This document shows positions 51,928 through 60,070 of a stretch of DNA of 64,000 bases, piece by piece. The DNA comes from Actinomadura alba (GTDB lineage Bacteria; Actinomycetota; Actinomycetes; Streptosporangiales; Streptosporangiaceae), in the NCBI RefSeq assembly GCF_014323705.1, contig NZ_JABVEC010000014.1, positions 1 to 64,000 on the forward strand. The letters are read 5' to 3'. The notes under the pieces are model-generated. The model was not told the DNA's origin. It searched no databases and was given only the letters and a program-made list of their open reading frames with translations. The position numbers and the translations under genes are program-made. How positions within the stretch are numbered: position 1 is the stretch's first letter; every line of letters starts with the position of its first letter.

Positions 51928-52199
51928 CACTCGATCCTCGATTCCTTCAGGGCCTCGATCTCGTCCTCGTACGCCTGGCCGATCCCCTCCAGGAAGTCCA
52001 TCGCGGCCTTGGCCTCGACTTCGTCGATCTTGGACAGGGCGAAGCCGACGTGAATGAGGATCCAGTCGCCCGGCTCCGGCTCGTCCTCGGTGATCAGGCC
52101 GATGTTGATCGCCCGCCGGACACCGCTGACGTCGACCGTGGCGAGGTCGGGCTGATCAGGCAGGATCTCCACGATCACGCCGGGAATTCCCAGGCACAT
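51927..52199 (-). CDS. hypC: hydrogenase maturation chaperone HypC
   Basis: HypC binds HypD through its N-terminal cysteine and delivers iron to the hydrogenase large subunit. The 90-residue protein starts MCLGIPGVIVEI, with the essential Cys2, and has GDWILIHVGFALSKIDEVEA, the other conserved region. It overlaps hypA by 44 bases and hypD by one, so this is a tightly coupled maturation operon. Confidence 0.96.
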   Translation of the reverse strand: MCLGIPGVIVEILPDQPDLATVDVSGVRRAINIGLITEDEPEPGDWILIHVGFALSKIDEVEAKAAMDFLEGIGQAYEDEIEALKESRIE

Positions 52200-52539
52200 C
52201 GCGCGCCTCCGCTATCTCGATGGATTCCAGCACCAACTCGTCGCCGCCGGACAGGTCGACGTCACCGCCACCACAGGAGGGGCAGACGGCCAGTGGGTCG
52301 TACACGCCGTCCTGGTGACCGCACGACCGGCAGGTGACCTGCGCCGGCGTGACCACCAGATCGATCGCCGCGCCCTCGGCCACCGTGCCCTCCGCCACGA
52401 GGCGGAAGGCCTGGTCCATCGAGGGCTCGACGACGCGCAGCAGCGCGCCCGCCCGGACCTTCGCCCAGGCCACCCGGCGGCCGCCGGCGCGCTTCTCGAT
52501 CACCTCGAGGACCGCCTCGGCGAGACCGATCTCATGCAC
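52156..52539 (-). CDS. hypA: hydrogenase nickel incorporation protein HypA
   Basis: HypA inserts nickel with HypB. The 127-residue protein starts MHEIGLAEAVLEVIE (GTG start), with the nickel-binding His2. The zinc site is CRSCGHQDG and CPSCGGGD. The C-terminus is longer than usual, because the frame runs 44 bases into hypC. No hypB is adjacent or elsewhere in this window, which is unusual since HypA and HypB usually work and travel together. Confidence 0.95.
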   Translation of the reverse strand: MHEIGLAEAVLEVIEKRAGGRRVAWAKVRAGALLRVVEPSMDQAFRLVAEGTVAEGAAIDLVVTPAQVTCRSCGHQDGVYDPLAVCPSCGGGDVDLSGGDELVLESIEIAEARDVPGNSRRDRGDPA

Positions 52540-52705
52540 CGCGACGTCGCCTCCCCCGGCCCTGCCGAGACGACCTCATGCGGCCCGTCACAGGGCTCAT
52601 GTCAGATCCTCCTGATCTTGAAGTACGGGATGATGTCCGCCGCGAAAACACCACAAGAGCCGCCACCCCCACCAGCACCGCTCCTACCAGCACGTACTCC
52701 ACCAT
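52532..52705 (-). CDS. small single-helix membrane protein upstream of hypA
   Basis: This 57-codon gene has an ideal ribosome site (AGGAGG 5 bases before the ATG). It reads MVEYVLVGAVLVGVAALVVF, a hydrophobic helix, followed by a basic serine/arginine-rich tail ending GRRRRGA. The stop overlaps the hypA start by 8 bases. A second AGGAGG 7 bases before an internal in-frame ATG at codon 36 could give a 22-residue tail product. I do not recognise a family. Position and coupling make it part of the hyp operon, perhaps a membrane anchor for a maturation or hydrogenase component. Confidence 0.55.
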   Translation of the reverse strand: MVEYVLVGAVLVGVAALVVFSRRTSSRTSRSGGSDMSPVTGRMRSSRQGRGRRRRGA

Positions 52706-52770
52706 CTATTCCTCCTGAGGTGGCCCTCGAACCAATGGGAGCGCCGGGTCAGCCCTTGGGTGCACCGGGA

Positions 52771-53427
52771 CTAAAGCGCCTCTTGGATGAGCTCCCACAG
52801 AACGTGGAAGACGGTCGTCTGGGCCTCTTGGATGCGGTGCACCGATGGAGAGGGAACCACGAAAAGGTGATCGAGGCCCTCCAGCCCCGCCATCTGCCCG
52901 CCGGTGTAACCCGCCATTCCGACGGTGAGCATTCCCCGCCGCATCGCTTCCTCGAAAGCGCGGATCAGATTGACCGAGTTGCCGCTCGTGGACAACCCGA
53001 ACGCGATATCGCCGGGACGGCCGAACGCGGCGAGCTGCCGCGCGAAGGCGACCTCGAAGCCGACGTCGTTGGACAGCGCGGTCACCACGGCGACGTCGGT
53101 CGTGAGCGCGAGCGCCGGCAGCGGGCGGGCGTCGCGGCCCGGGTTGAGGAACAGCGCGGCGACGTCCTGCGCGTCGGTCGAGCTGCCGCCGTTGCCGAAG
53201 GTGAACAACCGGCCGCCGGCCCGGAACACCTCGGCCATCCGCTCAGCGCAGGAGGCCATCCGCGCGCCGTCCCGCTCCAGGACGAGACGCCGCAGCGCCA
53301 CGATCTCGTTCGCCTTGTCCACCGTCGACCGGCGCACGTCGTCGAGCACGTCGCCGAGGCCGCCGCCGGCGCCGGAGCCCGGGTCACCGGAGTAGAGGAA
53401 GGGGTAGAGGTCGCGCATCTCCGTCAC
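52771..53427 (-). CDS. SIS-domain protein, sedoheptulose-7-phosphate isomerase-like (copy 1)
   Basis: This 218-residue protein has the GmhA-type SIS fold: AGGRLFTFGNGGSSTDAQDV (phosphosugar loop), FGLSTSGNSVNLIRAFEEA (second loop) and HRIQEAQTTVFHVLWELIQ, with the catalytic-type histidine and glutamine of GmhA relatives. It lies between hypA's small upstream gene and the HypC-like gene, overlapping the latter by 4 bases. A paralogue at 53692-54303 flanks the other side. Its link to hydrogenase maturation is by location only. Confidence 0.85.
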   Translation of the reverse strand: MTEMRDLYPFLYSGDPGSGAGGGLGDVLDDVRRSTVDKANEIVALRRLVLERDGARMASCAERMAEVFRAGGRLFTFGNGGSSTDAQDVAALFLNPGRDARPLPALALTTDVAVVTALSNDVGFEVAFARQLAAFGRPGDIAFGLSTSGNSVNLIRAFEEAMRRGMLTVGMAGYTGGQMAGLEGLDHLFVVPSPSVHRIQEAQTTVFHVLWELIQEAL

Positions 53428-53627
53428 GAGACGACCCCTATCGCCTCTTTCGCGTGGACGAGGATGACGTCGCCGACGGAGACGTCGACCAGCGCGACGC
53501 TGACCTCCTCGGTGCGGCCGCCGCCGACGTCGGTCTCCGCGAGGTCGTCGCCGAGCAGCCGTACGACGGTCACCCGGACGGCCTCGTCGGAGCAGGTGAC
53601 GCAGTGGTCGCCCTCGCAGTGGTTCAT
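53424..53627 (-). CDS. atypical HypC-like protein lacking Cys2
   Basis: This 67-residue protein resembles HypC/HupF in length and in DVSVGDVILVHAKEAIGVV (compare the GDWILIHVGFAL region of HypC). The N-terminus is MNHCEGDHCVTC, so the essential cysteine at position 2 is missing and a compact set of three cysteines and two histidines replaces it. It may bind a metal or iron-sulfur cofactor, or act as a specialised chaperone. The ATG follows a 17-bp tandem repeat; its stop overlaps the SIS gene by 4 bases. Confidence 0.7.
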   Translation of the reverse strand: MNHCEGDHCVTCSDEAVRVTVVRLLGDDLAETDVGGGRTEEVSVALVDVSVGDVILVHAKEAIGVVS

Positions 53628-53633
53628 GTGATC

Positions 53634-53707
53634 GCGCCCTTCACAAACCCGCGCCCTTCACAAGCCCGCGCCCTTCACAAGCCCGCGCCCTTCACAAGCC
53701 CGCGCCC
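53634..53707. repeat. four tandem copies of a 17-bp repeat
   Basis: The unit GCGCCCTTCACAAGCCC repeats at 53634, 53651, 53668 and 53685 with one base change in the first copy, followed by a 6-base partial copy. It spans the 3' end of the second SIS gene, including its stop codon, and the leader of the HypC-like gene. Because 17 is not a multiple of three, copy-number change in the coding part would alter the end of the SIS protein, while elsewhere it lengthens the spacer. Confidence 0.9.
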
Positions 53708-54303
53708 GGGACGAGCACGCTCGGCCGCTCGAAGAACACGTGCACCAGCTCCCAGAGCACGTGGTACATGGTGACGTGCACCTCCTTGACGACCCGCTGA
53801 TCATCGGAACGCACCACGAGGGCGTGGTCGACCGCCGGGCTGGGCGCGATGGCGCCGCCGTCGCCGCCGAGCAGCGCCACCGTCAGGAGGCCGCGGTGCC
53901 TGGCCGCCTCGAACCCGCGGAGCACGTTGTCGCACCGGCCGTCCGGGGAGACCCCGAGCGCGATGTCACCGGCCTGCGCGAGATACCGGAGCTGGTGGGC
54001 GAAGACGTCGCCGAACCCGGAGGCCGCGCCGACGCCGGTGAGAGTGGCGATGTCACCGGTCAGGGATAACGCCGGCAGCGCCTGCTTTCCCATGATGACC
54101 GGATGCACGAATTCCACGGCCATATGCTGGGCATCGGTGGCCGCGCCGCCATTTCCGAAGGTGAACAGCCGACCACCTCGATGGAAGCGGATCGCCATGG
54201 AATGACAGGTGGCGGCGATCTCACCGGCGGCATTGGCCAGCCCTCGCCCAGGCGCCTCTCTCTTTTCGAAAAGCCGAGCCATCTGACCGGGCGCAGACGG
54301 CAT
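53692..54303 (-). CDS. SIS-domain protein, sedoheptulose-7-phosphate isomerase-like (copy 2)
   Basis: This 203-residue paralogue of the SIS protein at 52771-53427 has GGRLFTFGNGGAATDAQHMA, ALGVSPDGRCDNVLRGFEAA in place of the usual STSGNS loop, and EVHVTMYHVLWELVHVFFER. The loss of the serine/threonine-rich second loop suggests changed or lost sugar-phosphate binding. The last residues (VPGAGL) are encoded by the start of the 17-bp tandem repeat. It follows hypF after 110 bases and probably starts its own transcript. Confidence 0.82.
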   Translation of the reverse strand: MPSAPGQMARLFEKREAPGRGLANAAGEIAATCHSMAIRFHRGGRLFTFGNGGAATDAQHMAVEFVHPVIMGKQALPALSLTGDIATLTGVGAASGFGDVFAHQLRYLAQAGDIALGVSPDGRCDNVLRGFEAARHRGLLTVALLGGDGGAIAPSPAVDHALVVRSDDQRVVKEVHVTMYHVLWELVHVFFERPSVLVPGAGL

Positions 54304-54413
54304 TATCGATCACTTCCCTGATCAAGATTAGTGGCAGATCACTCACCGACGTACCCATAATGACCGCATCCGAGGCACATTGATCGTTCTTTTGGTCATT
54401 CATTTATCTTTGC
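54304..54413. promoter_or_regulatory. AT-rich control region between hypF and the SIS/hyp genes
   Basis: This 110-base gap is far more AT-rich than its surroundings. It contains several GATCA/TGATC motifs and a 7-bp inverted repeat (AATGACC 54359-54365 with GGTCATT 54394-54400). All flanking genes are on the minus strand, so it probably carries the promoter for the downstream SIS-hyp genes and end signals for hypF. No single promoter can be chosen with confidence. Confidence 0.45.
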
Positions 54414-56771
54414 TCAGAAAATGTGATCATTCTTGCCGTGATCCGGATCATTCGCCTGGAGGGCGGCCACGGCCGCCTGCCCCAGGGCCAGTCCCCCGTC
54501 GTTGGGCGGCACGATCCGATGGGTCAGCACCTCGAACCCCGCGGCGCGGAGCCGCTCCCGGCACGCTCTCAGCAGGAGGACGTTCTGGAAGACGCCGCCC
54601 GAGAGCCCGGCCAGCCGCACGCCGCTCCGCCGGCCGACGTCCGTCACGACCTCGGCGACCGCGCGGGCCACCGCCTCGTGGAACCCGGCGCCGAGCGCGG
54701 CGACCGGCACGCCCGCGCGCAGCCCCGCCACGAGGGCGCGCAGCAGGGGCCCCGGATCGAGCACCCCGTCGGGGCCGACCGTGAGCGGCAGGGACGGAGG
54801 CGGCTCAGCAGCCGCGCCCGCCAGCGCCTCGAGCTCGATCGCCGCCTGACCCTCGTACCCGATCCGGTGGCGGACCCCGAGCAGCGACGAGACCGCGTCG
54901 AACAGCCTGCCCATGCTCGTGCAGTCGGCACAGCCGAGACCGCTCGCGAGCTGTGAGCGCAGCACCCGGATCTCGGCCGCCGTGCACGCGGCGACGGGGG
55001 GCAGGTCGTCGTCCCAGGGGATCCCCGCCGCCCCGAGGTGGGACAGTGCCATGCGGCAGGGGTTGCGCACGGCCGCGTCTCCGCCCGGTAGCGGAACCGC
55101 GCGCAGGTGGCCGGCCCTGGTGAATCGGTGACTGTCCGGGCCGAGCAGCAGTATTTCGCCGCCCCAGACGGCCCCGTCGGCGCCGTGGCCGGTGCCGTCG
55201 AAGGCGACGCCGATGACGGGCTCGCCGAGCCGGCCGTGTTCGGCGAGCAGCGAGGCGACGTGCGCGTGATGGTGCTGCACGAGGTGCAACGGCCGGTCGC
55301 CCACGTGCCGCTCCGCCCAGGCGCGGGTGAGGTATCCGGGATGGGCGTCGGCAGCGAGCCGGACCGGGCGGGCGCCGCACAGCTCCGTCAGCTGTGCGGC
55401 CGACCGCTCGAACGCGACGAGCGTCTCGAGGTTGCCCATGTCGCCGATGTGCGCCGAGCAGAACGCGTGGTGTCCCTCGGTGACGCAGAAGGTGTTCTTC
55501 AGCTCGCCACCGACCGCCAGGATCGGCTCGGCCGGGACTCCGAGCCGGACCGGCAGGGGCGCGTATCCGCGCGACCGCCGGATGGGCAGCTCGCGGCCCT
55601 CGACCACTCGCACGACCGAGTCGTCGCACGGCACGTGGATCGGCCGGTCGTGCGTCAGCACCGCGTCGGCCAGCGAGGGCAGCCGCGCCCGCGCGTCCTC
55701 GTCGTCGAAGCAGATCGGTTCCTCGGCCAGGTTCGCGCTCGTCAGCACGAGGACCTCGGGCGGTTCCGTCTCGGTGCCGGGCACCGGGGCGAACAGCAGG
55801 TGGTGCAACGGGGAGTAGGGCAGCATCACTCCGATCAACGGGTTGCCCGGTGCCACTCCCCCGGCGACGGGCGCGTCCGGCCGGCGGCTCAGCAGCACGA
55901 TGGGCCGGGCCGGGCCGAGCAGCACCGCGGCCTCGGCATCGTCGATCCAAGCGAGCCGCCGCGCCGCCGCCAGGTCTCGTGCCATCACCGCGAAAGCCTT
56001 GCCGCCACGGGCCTTGCGCTCCCGCAGCCGCCGCACCCCCGCGGCGCTGTCGGCACGGCAGGCGAGGTGGTGGCCGCCGATGCCCTTGACCGCGACGACG
56101 AGTTCCTCCGACAGCGCCCCCTGGGCCGCGGCCAGCACCTCGTCGGAGCCGGTCACGACCGCCCGGCCACGGGTGAACGACAGCCGCGGGCCGCAGCCGG
56201 GGCAGCACAGCGGCTGGGCGTGGAACCGCCGGTCGGCCGGGTCGGCGTACTCGGCCGCACAGGGCCCGCACATCGGGAAGGCGGCCATCGTCGTGGCCGG
56301 CCGGTCGTAGGGCAGCGACCGGATGATGGAGAACCTGGGCCCGCAGTTCGTGCAGGTGATGAACGGATGGCGGTGGCGGCGGTCGCCCGGGTCGAAGAGC
56401 TCGCGCACACAGTCGTCGCACACCGCCACGTCCGGCGGCACCAGGGTGCGGGCGCCCGAGGACGCGTGGCTGGGCACGATCCGGAAGCCGTCGGCGCCGT
56501 CGGCCGGGGCGATCGGGTCGGCCCGTACGCCGGTGATGCCCGCGAGCGGGGGCGCGTCGGTCCGCAGCCGGCGCAAGAACGCCTCGACGGTCGCCGCCGG
56601 GCCCTGGACCTCGATGAAGACCGACCCGGAGTCGTTGCCGACGAACCCGGCCACGCCGAGCTCGGTGGCGAGCCGGTGCACGAACGGCCGGAACCCGACA
56701 CCCTGCACGACGCCCTCGACCGTCACCCTGCGTCGCCGCGCCGCGCCCGGGTCATCGACCGCCCGCGTCAC
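54414..56771 (-). CDS. hypF: carbamoyltransferase HypF
   Basis: HypF makes the carbamoyl group that becomes the cyanide ligands of [NiFe] hydrogenases. The 785-residue protein has an N-terminal acylphosphatase domain ([18 protein letters not shown]), two zinc fingers (CDDCVREL to CTNCGPRF and CGPCAAEY to CCPGCGPR), a YrdC domain ([12 protein letters not shown]) and a Kae1-like domain with the metal motif [11 protein letters not shown]. The GTG at 56771 is chosen for its GGGGGAG site; the frame stays open upstream without family similarity. It is the first hyp gene of the block. Confidence 0.95.
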   Translation of the reverse strand: MTRAVDDPGAARRRRVTVEGVVQGVGFRPFVHRLATELGVAGFVGNDSGSVFIEVQGPAATVEAFLRRLRTDAPPLAGITGVRADPIAPADGADGFRIVPSHASSGARTLVPPDVAVCDDCVRELFDPGDRRHRHPFITCTNCGPRFSIIRSLPYDRPATTMAAFPMCGPCAAEYADPADRRFHAQPLCCPGCGPRLSFTRGRAVVTGSDEVLAAAQGALSEELVVAVKGIGGHHLACRADSAAGVRRLRERKARGGKAFAVMARDLAAARRLAWIDDAEAAVLLGPARPIVLLSRRPDAPVAGGVAPGNPLIGVMLPYSPLHHLLFAPVPGTETEPPEVLVLTSANLAEEPICFDDEDARARLPSLADAVLTHDRPIHVPCDDSVVRVVEGRELPIRRSRGYAPLPVRLGVPAEPILAVGGELKNTFCVTEGHHAFCSAHIGDMGNLETLVAFERSAAQLTELCGARPVRLAADAHPGYLTRAWAERHVGDRPLHLVQHHHAHVASLLAEHGRLGEPVIGVAFDGTGHGADGAVWGGEILLLGPDSHRFTRAGHLRAVPLPGGDAAVRNPCRMALSHLGAAGIPWDDDLPPVAACTAAEIRVLRSQLASGLGCADCTSMGRLFDAVSSLLGVRHRIGYEGQAAIELEALAGAAAEPPPSLPLTVGPDGVLDPGPLLRALVAGLRAGVPVAALGAGFHEAVARAVAEVVTDVGRRSGVRLAGLSGGVFQNVLLLRACRERLRAAGFEVLTHRIVPPNDGGLALGQAAVAALQANDPDHGKNDHIF

Positions 56772-56938
56772 CAGAACGCTCCCCCTCCGGCCGTTCCGCT
56801 GGTTCCGCCAGTGTGCCGGATCCGGGTGCCGCGGACGCGGCTCACGCGCCGGGAGTTCGCGGGTGCCCGAGGGCGGCCGGGAGGGCACGGCGAACGGCCG
56901 TGCCCTCCCGCGCCGGAGTACCGGAGGACCGCCCCCGG

Positions 56939-58468
56939 TCAGCCCGCCTCGCCCTTCACCTCGTCCGCGGCGGCGGCCCGCACCGGCCCGGCCGGGCGAG
57001 CACCGGCGGGGCGAGCACCGGCCCGGTGGGCTCCGGCCCGGCGGCGCAGCAGCGGCGCGAGCGTCATGCCCAGCCCGGCGAGTGCCACGAACGTGACGAA
57101 GATCAGACCGGGGCGGTACTCGGCCAGCATGTCGGCCTGGGAGCCGCCGGCCGCCGGGCCGTCACCGGAGATGATCCCGGTGGTGACGGCCAGGACCATG
57201 GCGGCACCGACCTGACCGGCCGTCTGCACGATCCCGGCGGCCAGTCCCTGCTCGTCGTCGTCGACCCCGGCGGTGGCCTGCACGTTGATCGATGGGAAGC
57301 CGAGGGCGAAGCCGACGCCGAGCAGGATCACGCTCGGCAGGATCGCGGTGACGTAGACGGGGTCGGTGCCGATGGGCAGGAACAGCACGTAACCGACCGT
57401 CAGCGCGGCCATCCCGGCGACGATGAACCGCGGCGTGCCGAAGCGGTCGATCATCGTCCCGGCGTACGGGGCGCTCAACGCGACGAGCAGTCCCGTCGGC
57501 AACAGCGCCAGAGCCATCGTCAGCGGCTCCCAGCCCAGCACGTCCTGCAGATAGAGCGTGACGATGAACTGGAAGGACAGGTACGAGCCGAACAGCGCGA
57601 CGATCGCGAGGTTGGCGCGGACGAGAGTGCCCTTGCGCAGGATGCCCAGCCGGATCAGCGGGTGCGCCACCCGCCGTTCGACCGCGACGAACGCGGCGAG
57701 CAGGGCGATCGCGAGGACGAAGAGGCCCAGCGTCGCCGGGGTGGCCCATCCCCGGTCGGGGGCGGTCACGAGGCCGTAGACCAGTAGCAGCATCGCGCCG
57801 GTCGAGGTGAGCGCGCCGAGGATGTCGTGGCCGCCCTCGGCGGCCGGGTGGTTGCGCGGGAGCAGGAAGTACCCGGCGACGAGGGCGAGGATCGCGATCG
57901 GCACCGGCATCAGGAAGGTCCACCGCCAGCCGATCCCGGTCGTCAGCCCGCCGAAGATCAGGCCGGACGAGTAGCCGCTGGCACCGAAGACCGTGTAGAT
58001 CGACAGGGCCTTGTTCCGCGCCTTTCCCTCGGCGAAGGTCGTGGTGATGATCGACAGCCCGGTGGGGGCGGTGAAGGCGGCGCTGACGCCCTTGATGAAA
58101 CGGGTGGCGATCAGCAGCGGGCCGGAGTCGACCAGGCCGCCGAGCAGCGAGGCGACGGCGAACACCGCCAGCGCGATCAGGAAGACCCGGCGGCGGCCGA
58201 GCAGGTCGGCGGTGCGACCGCCGAGCAGCAGCAGTCCGCCGTAGCCGAGGACGTAGCCACTGACGATCCACTGGAGGCTCGAGGTGGTCAGCCCCAGTTC
58301 GGAGCCGATCGACGGGAGCGCGACACCGACCATCGAGACGTCGAGCCCATCGAGGAACAGCACGAGCGAGAGCACGGCGAGGATGCCCCACAGCCGCGCC
58401 GACCAGCCCTGCGGCTCCTGGGAGCTCCGGTCGGCGTGGACGGATTCGGGGGTTGCAGTCAAAGTCAC
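56939..58468 (-). CDS. MFS drug exporter, 14-helix DHA2 (EmrB/QacA) type
   Basis: This 509-residue major-facilitator protein has about 14 membrane helices. Motif A is [20 protein letters not shown], and the DHA2-type motif C region is in [17 protein letters not shown] with [14 protein letters not shown]. The C-terminus is a long alanine/arginine/proline-rich tail. It is likely a proton-driven exporter of a toxic compound. The GTG start lies 6 bases after a TAACTT -10 box and has no Shine-Dalgarno, so a leaderless transcript is expected. It is divergent from a MarR repressor gene with shared operators. Confidence 0.9.
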   Translation of the reverse strand: MTLTATPESVHADRSSQEPQGWSARLWGILAVLSLVLFLDGLDVSMVGVALPSIGSELGLTTSSLQWIVSGYVLGYGGLLLLGGRTADLLGRRRVFLIALAVFAVASLLGGLVDSGPLLIATRFIKGVSAAFTAPTGLSIITTTFAEGKARNKALSIYTVFGASGYSSGLIFGGLTTGIGWRWTFLMPVPIAILALVAGYFLLPRNHPAAEGGHDILGALTSTGAMLLLVYGLVTAPDRGWATPATLGLFVLAIALLAAFVAVERRVAHPLIRLGILRKGTLVRANLAIVALFGSYLSFQFIVTLYLQDVLGWEPLTMALALLPTGLLVALSAPYAGTMIDRFGTPRFIVAGMAALTVGYVLFLPIGTDPVYVTAILPSVILLGVGFALGFPSINVQATAGVDDDEQGLAAGIVQTAGQVGAAMVLAVTTGIISGDGPAAGGSQADMLAEYRPGLIFVTFVALAGLGMTLAPLLRRRAGAHRAGARPAGARPAGPVRAAAADEVKGEAG

Positions 58469-58474
58469 TGAAGC

Positions 58475-58503
58475 AAGTTACATGCGCCTGCATCAAATGT
58501 CTA
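58475..58503 (-). promoter_or_regulatory. leaderless promoter of the MFS exporter gene
   Basis: On the minus strand TAGACA (58503 to 58498) and TAACTT (58480 to 58475) are 17 bases apart, and the GTG start codon begins 6 bases after the -10. Operator copy 1 (58482-58493) lies between the two boxes, where a bound MarR dimer would block RNA polymerase. Confidence 0.65.
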
Positions 58504-58530
58504 AGCATTAAATGCGTTTGCATCAAATGT
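58482..58530. promoter_or_regulatory. two MarR-type operators as 19-bp direct repeats 30 bp apart
   Basis: The 19-bp sequence at 58482-58500 recurs at 58512-58530 with two mismatches. Each begins with the dyad ATGC-NNNN-GCAT and continues CAAATGT. The exact 30-bp period places both on the same face of the helix. Copy 1 sits in the spacer of the exporter promoter and copy 2 overlaps the -35 box of the marR promoter, so the repressor should control both genes. Confidence 0.8.
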
Positions 58531-58546
58531 GGAGGGGTGCTATGGT
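58518..58546 (+). promoter_or_regulatory. leaderless promoter of the marR gene
   Basis: TTGCAT (58518-58523) and TATGGT (58541-58546) are 17 bases apart, and the ATG start lies 6 bases after the -10, so transcription should begin at the start codon. The -35 box is the GCAT half of operator copy 2. Confidence 0.65.
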
Positions 58547-58552
58547 CCGCGC

Positions 58553-58948
58553 ATGAGCGAGACGGGCGAAGATCAACTCGTGCGGCGCTGGCGCGCCCTG
58601 CTCGCCTGCCACAGCACCGTGTCCTGCGCCTTGGACCGGGCGCTTCAGGACGCCCACGGCATCGGCATGAGCGAGTTCGAGGCTCTCGACCGGCTCGTCG
58701 ACGCGACGTGCGAGAAGCGGCGGATGAACGAGTTGTCCGGCGACATGTACCTCAGCCAGAGCGCGCTCTCACGCACGGTGGCCCGGCTGGAGCGCGAGGG
58801 ACTCGTCGTCCGCAGCATGTGCCCCGACGATCGGCGGGCGATCTTCGTGACGCTCACGGACGCCGGACGCGAGCGCCACGCGCGGGCGCGGGCGACCCAG
58901 CGCGCCGTGCTGGGCGAGCATTTCACGCCCGAGCACGCGAACGCCTGA
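58553..58948 (+). CDS. MarR-family repressor
   Basis: This 131-residue regulator has the MarR winged helix: MSEFEALDRLVDATCEKRRM, the recognition helix in LSGDMYLSQSALSRTVARLE, and the wing DDRRAIFVTLTDAGRERHA. Three cysteines (in LLACHSTVSC and ATCEKR) are present and one more precedes the wing (RSMCPDDRR), so thiol sensing is possible. The ATG at 58553 fits a leaderless start; a GTG 8 codons upstream lacks a ribosome site. It is divergent from the MFS exporter it probably represses. Confidence 0.9.
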   Translation: MSETGEDQLVRRWRALLACHSTVSCALDRALQDAHGIGMSEFEALDRLVDATCEKRRMNELSGDMYLSQSALSRTVARLEREGLVVRSMCPDDRRAIFVTLTDAGRERHARARATQRAVLGEHFTPEHANA

Positions 58949-59067
58949 CCGCGCAGACGGCGTCAATGGCGGGCGGCCTCCGCTGAACCGCACTCAGTGG
59001 CGGGGGACGCACCACCGTCCGGCCCGGACGTCGTGCGTCCGCCGACACCGAACGCGGTTCGCCGCCC

Positions 59068-59922
59068 TCAGCGGCCGGCCTCGACGCGGCGCTTGCGGGC
59101 CCGCCGCTCCGCGGCCGCGATGTCGCCGCCGCGGTCCCAGATCCGCATCCGGAGCAGCTCAGGATCGGCCCGGTCAGCCGCCTCGGCGGGGTCACGGGGT
59201 CGCGCGAGCACCTCGGCCCGGGCGCGCCGGGCGACGCCCACGTTCGACCGGAAGTGCCGGAAGATCTGGACCTCGCCGGGATAGCCGCCGTCCCAGCGCC
59301 CGAGGTACTGGTAGTCCATGTCGTAGCGGCCGATGTCCAGTACCCCCACCGCGACCGCCCATGAGCGGAGCTCGGCCGGCGAGCCGGGCCGCAGCACCAC
59401 CATGCCGCCGGTGCGCGTCACCGTTCCCCGCTCCTGATCCAGGACCCGCAGCGGCTCCTCGCGCTCACGCCAAGCGCGCACGTCGGCGAGCGCCCTGTCG
59501 AGGCCGTGCGTGCGCCACCGGACGGTGCCGTCCGGCGGCCGGGTGAGCGGGAGCGTCGCCCTGAGCGCCCGCGCCGCGCTCGCCTTGAAGGGCGTCCGGA
59601 GGGGCGGCAGCAAGGCGATGGGATCGGCGGGGTCGGCGTCGAACGGGGTGGGCGTGAGGAACGGCCGGTCGATCAGCACCATGGTGCCGGGCCTGGCCTG
59701 GTAGGCCAGTCCCCACAGCAGCCGTGCCAGCAACCGCGCACCCCGCTGGTCGGACAGCACGTGCCAGGTGTCGTGGAAGCGGTTGGTGCTGAACCGGGCC
59801 CGGGCGCCCGGCCGCAGCCCGATCACGGTGTGGTCCCGTCCGTCGAGCCGCACCACGCGGCGGTGCAGCTTCATGCCGTCGACAGCGACCCGCGCCGTGG
59901 CCGGCCGCTGCCTCTTGGTCAT
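59068..59922 (-). CDS. hypothetical protein of unknown function
   Basis: This basic, arginine-rich soluble protein of about 284 residues has no signal peptide or membrane segment. I do not recognise a family. Notable features are the FSTNRFHDTWHVLSDQRGAR segment near residue 45, ARPGTMVLIDRPFLTPTPFD around 80, and GRYDMDYQYLGRWDGGYPGE around 210, with a charged C-terminus. The ATG has a GAAGGG site 9 bases upstream. It stands alone between the marR gene and the GNAT gene. The 148 bases upstream of the start hold its promoter and nothing else visible. Confidence 0.7.
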   Translation of the reverse strand: MTKRQRPATARVAVDGMKLHRRVVRLDGRDHTVIGLRPGARARFSTNRFHDTWHVLSDQRGARLLARLLWGLAYQARPGTMVLIDRPFLTPTPFDADPADPIALLPPLRTPFKASAARALRATLPLTRPPDGTVRWRTHGLDRALADVRAWREREEPLRVLDQERGTVTRTGGMVVLRPGSPAELRSWAVAVGVLDIGRYDMDYQYLGRWDGGYPGEVQIFRHFRSNVGVARRARAEVLARPRDPAEAADRADPELLRMRIWDRGGDIAAAERRARKRRVEAGR

Positions 59923-60070
59923 TTCGTTCAGCCCTTCACGCAGATTTACTAACACCCCGTCTCCGAGCTGACCGTATAGGAATGATCCCTCATAAGACCA
60001 CCGGTTTTACCCCCGGCCGCCCCCGACGAAGACCGGCCGCAATGTGCCCTCGATGTGCCCTGAAGGAATG

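Noticed and set aside
53634..53707. CRISPR-like array
   Set aside because: The copies are directly adjacent with no spacers and only 17 bp long, so this is a simple tandem repeat.
56772..56888. N-terminal extension of HypF
   Set aside because: The open frame upstream of GTG 56771 has no similarity to the acylphosphatase domain, and a good ribosome site precedes the GTG.
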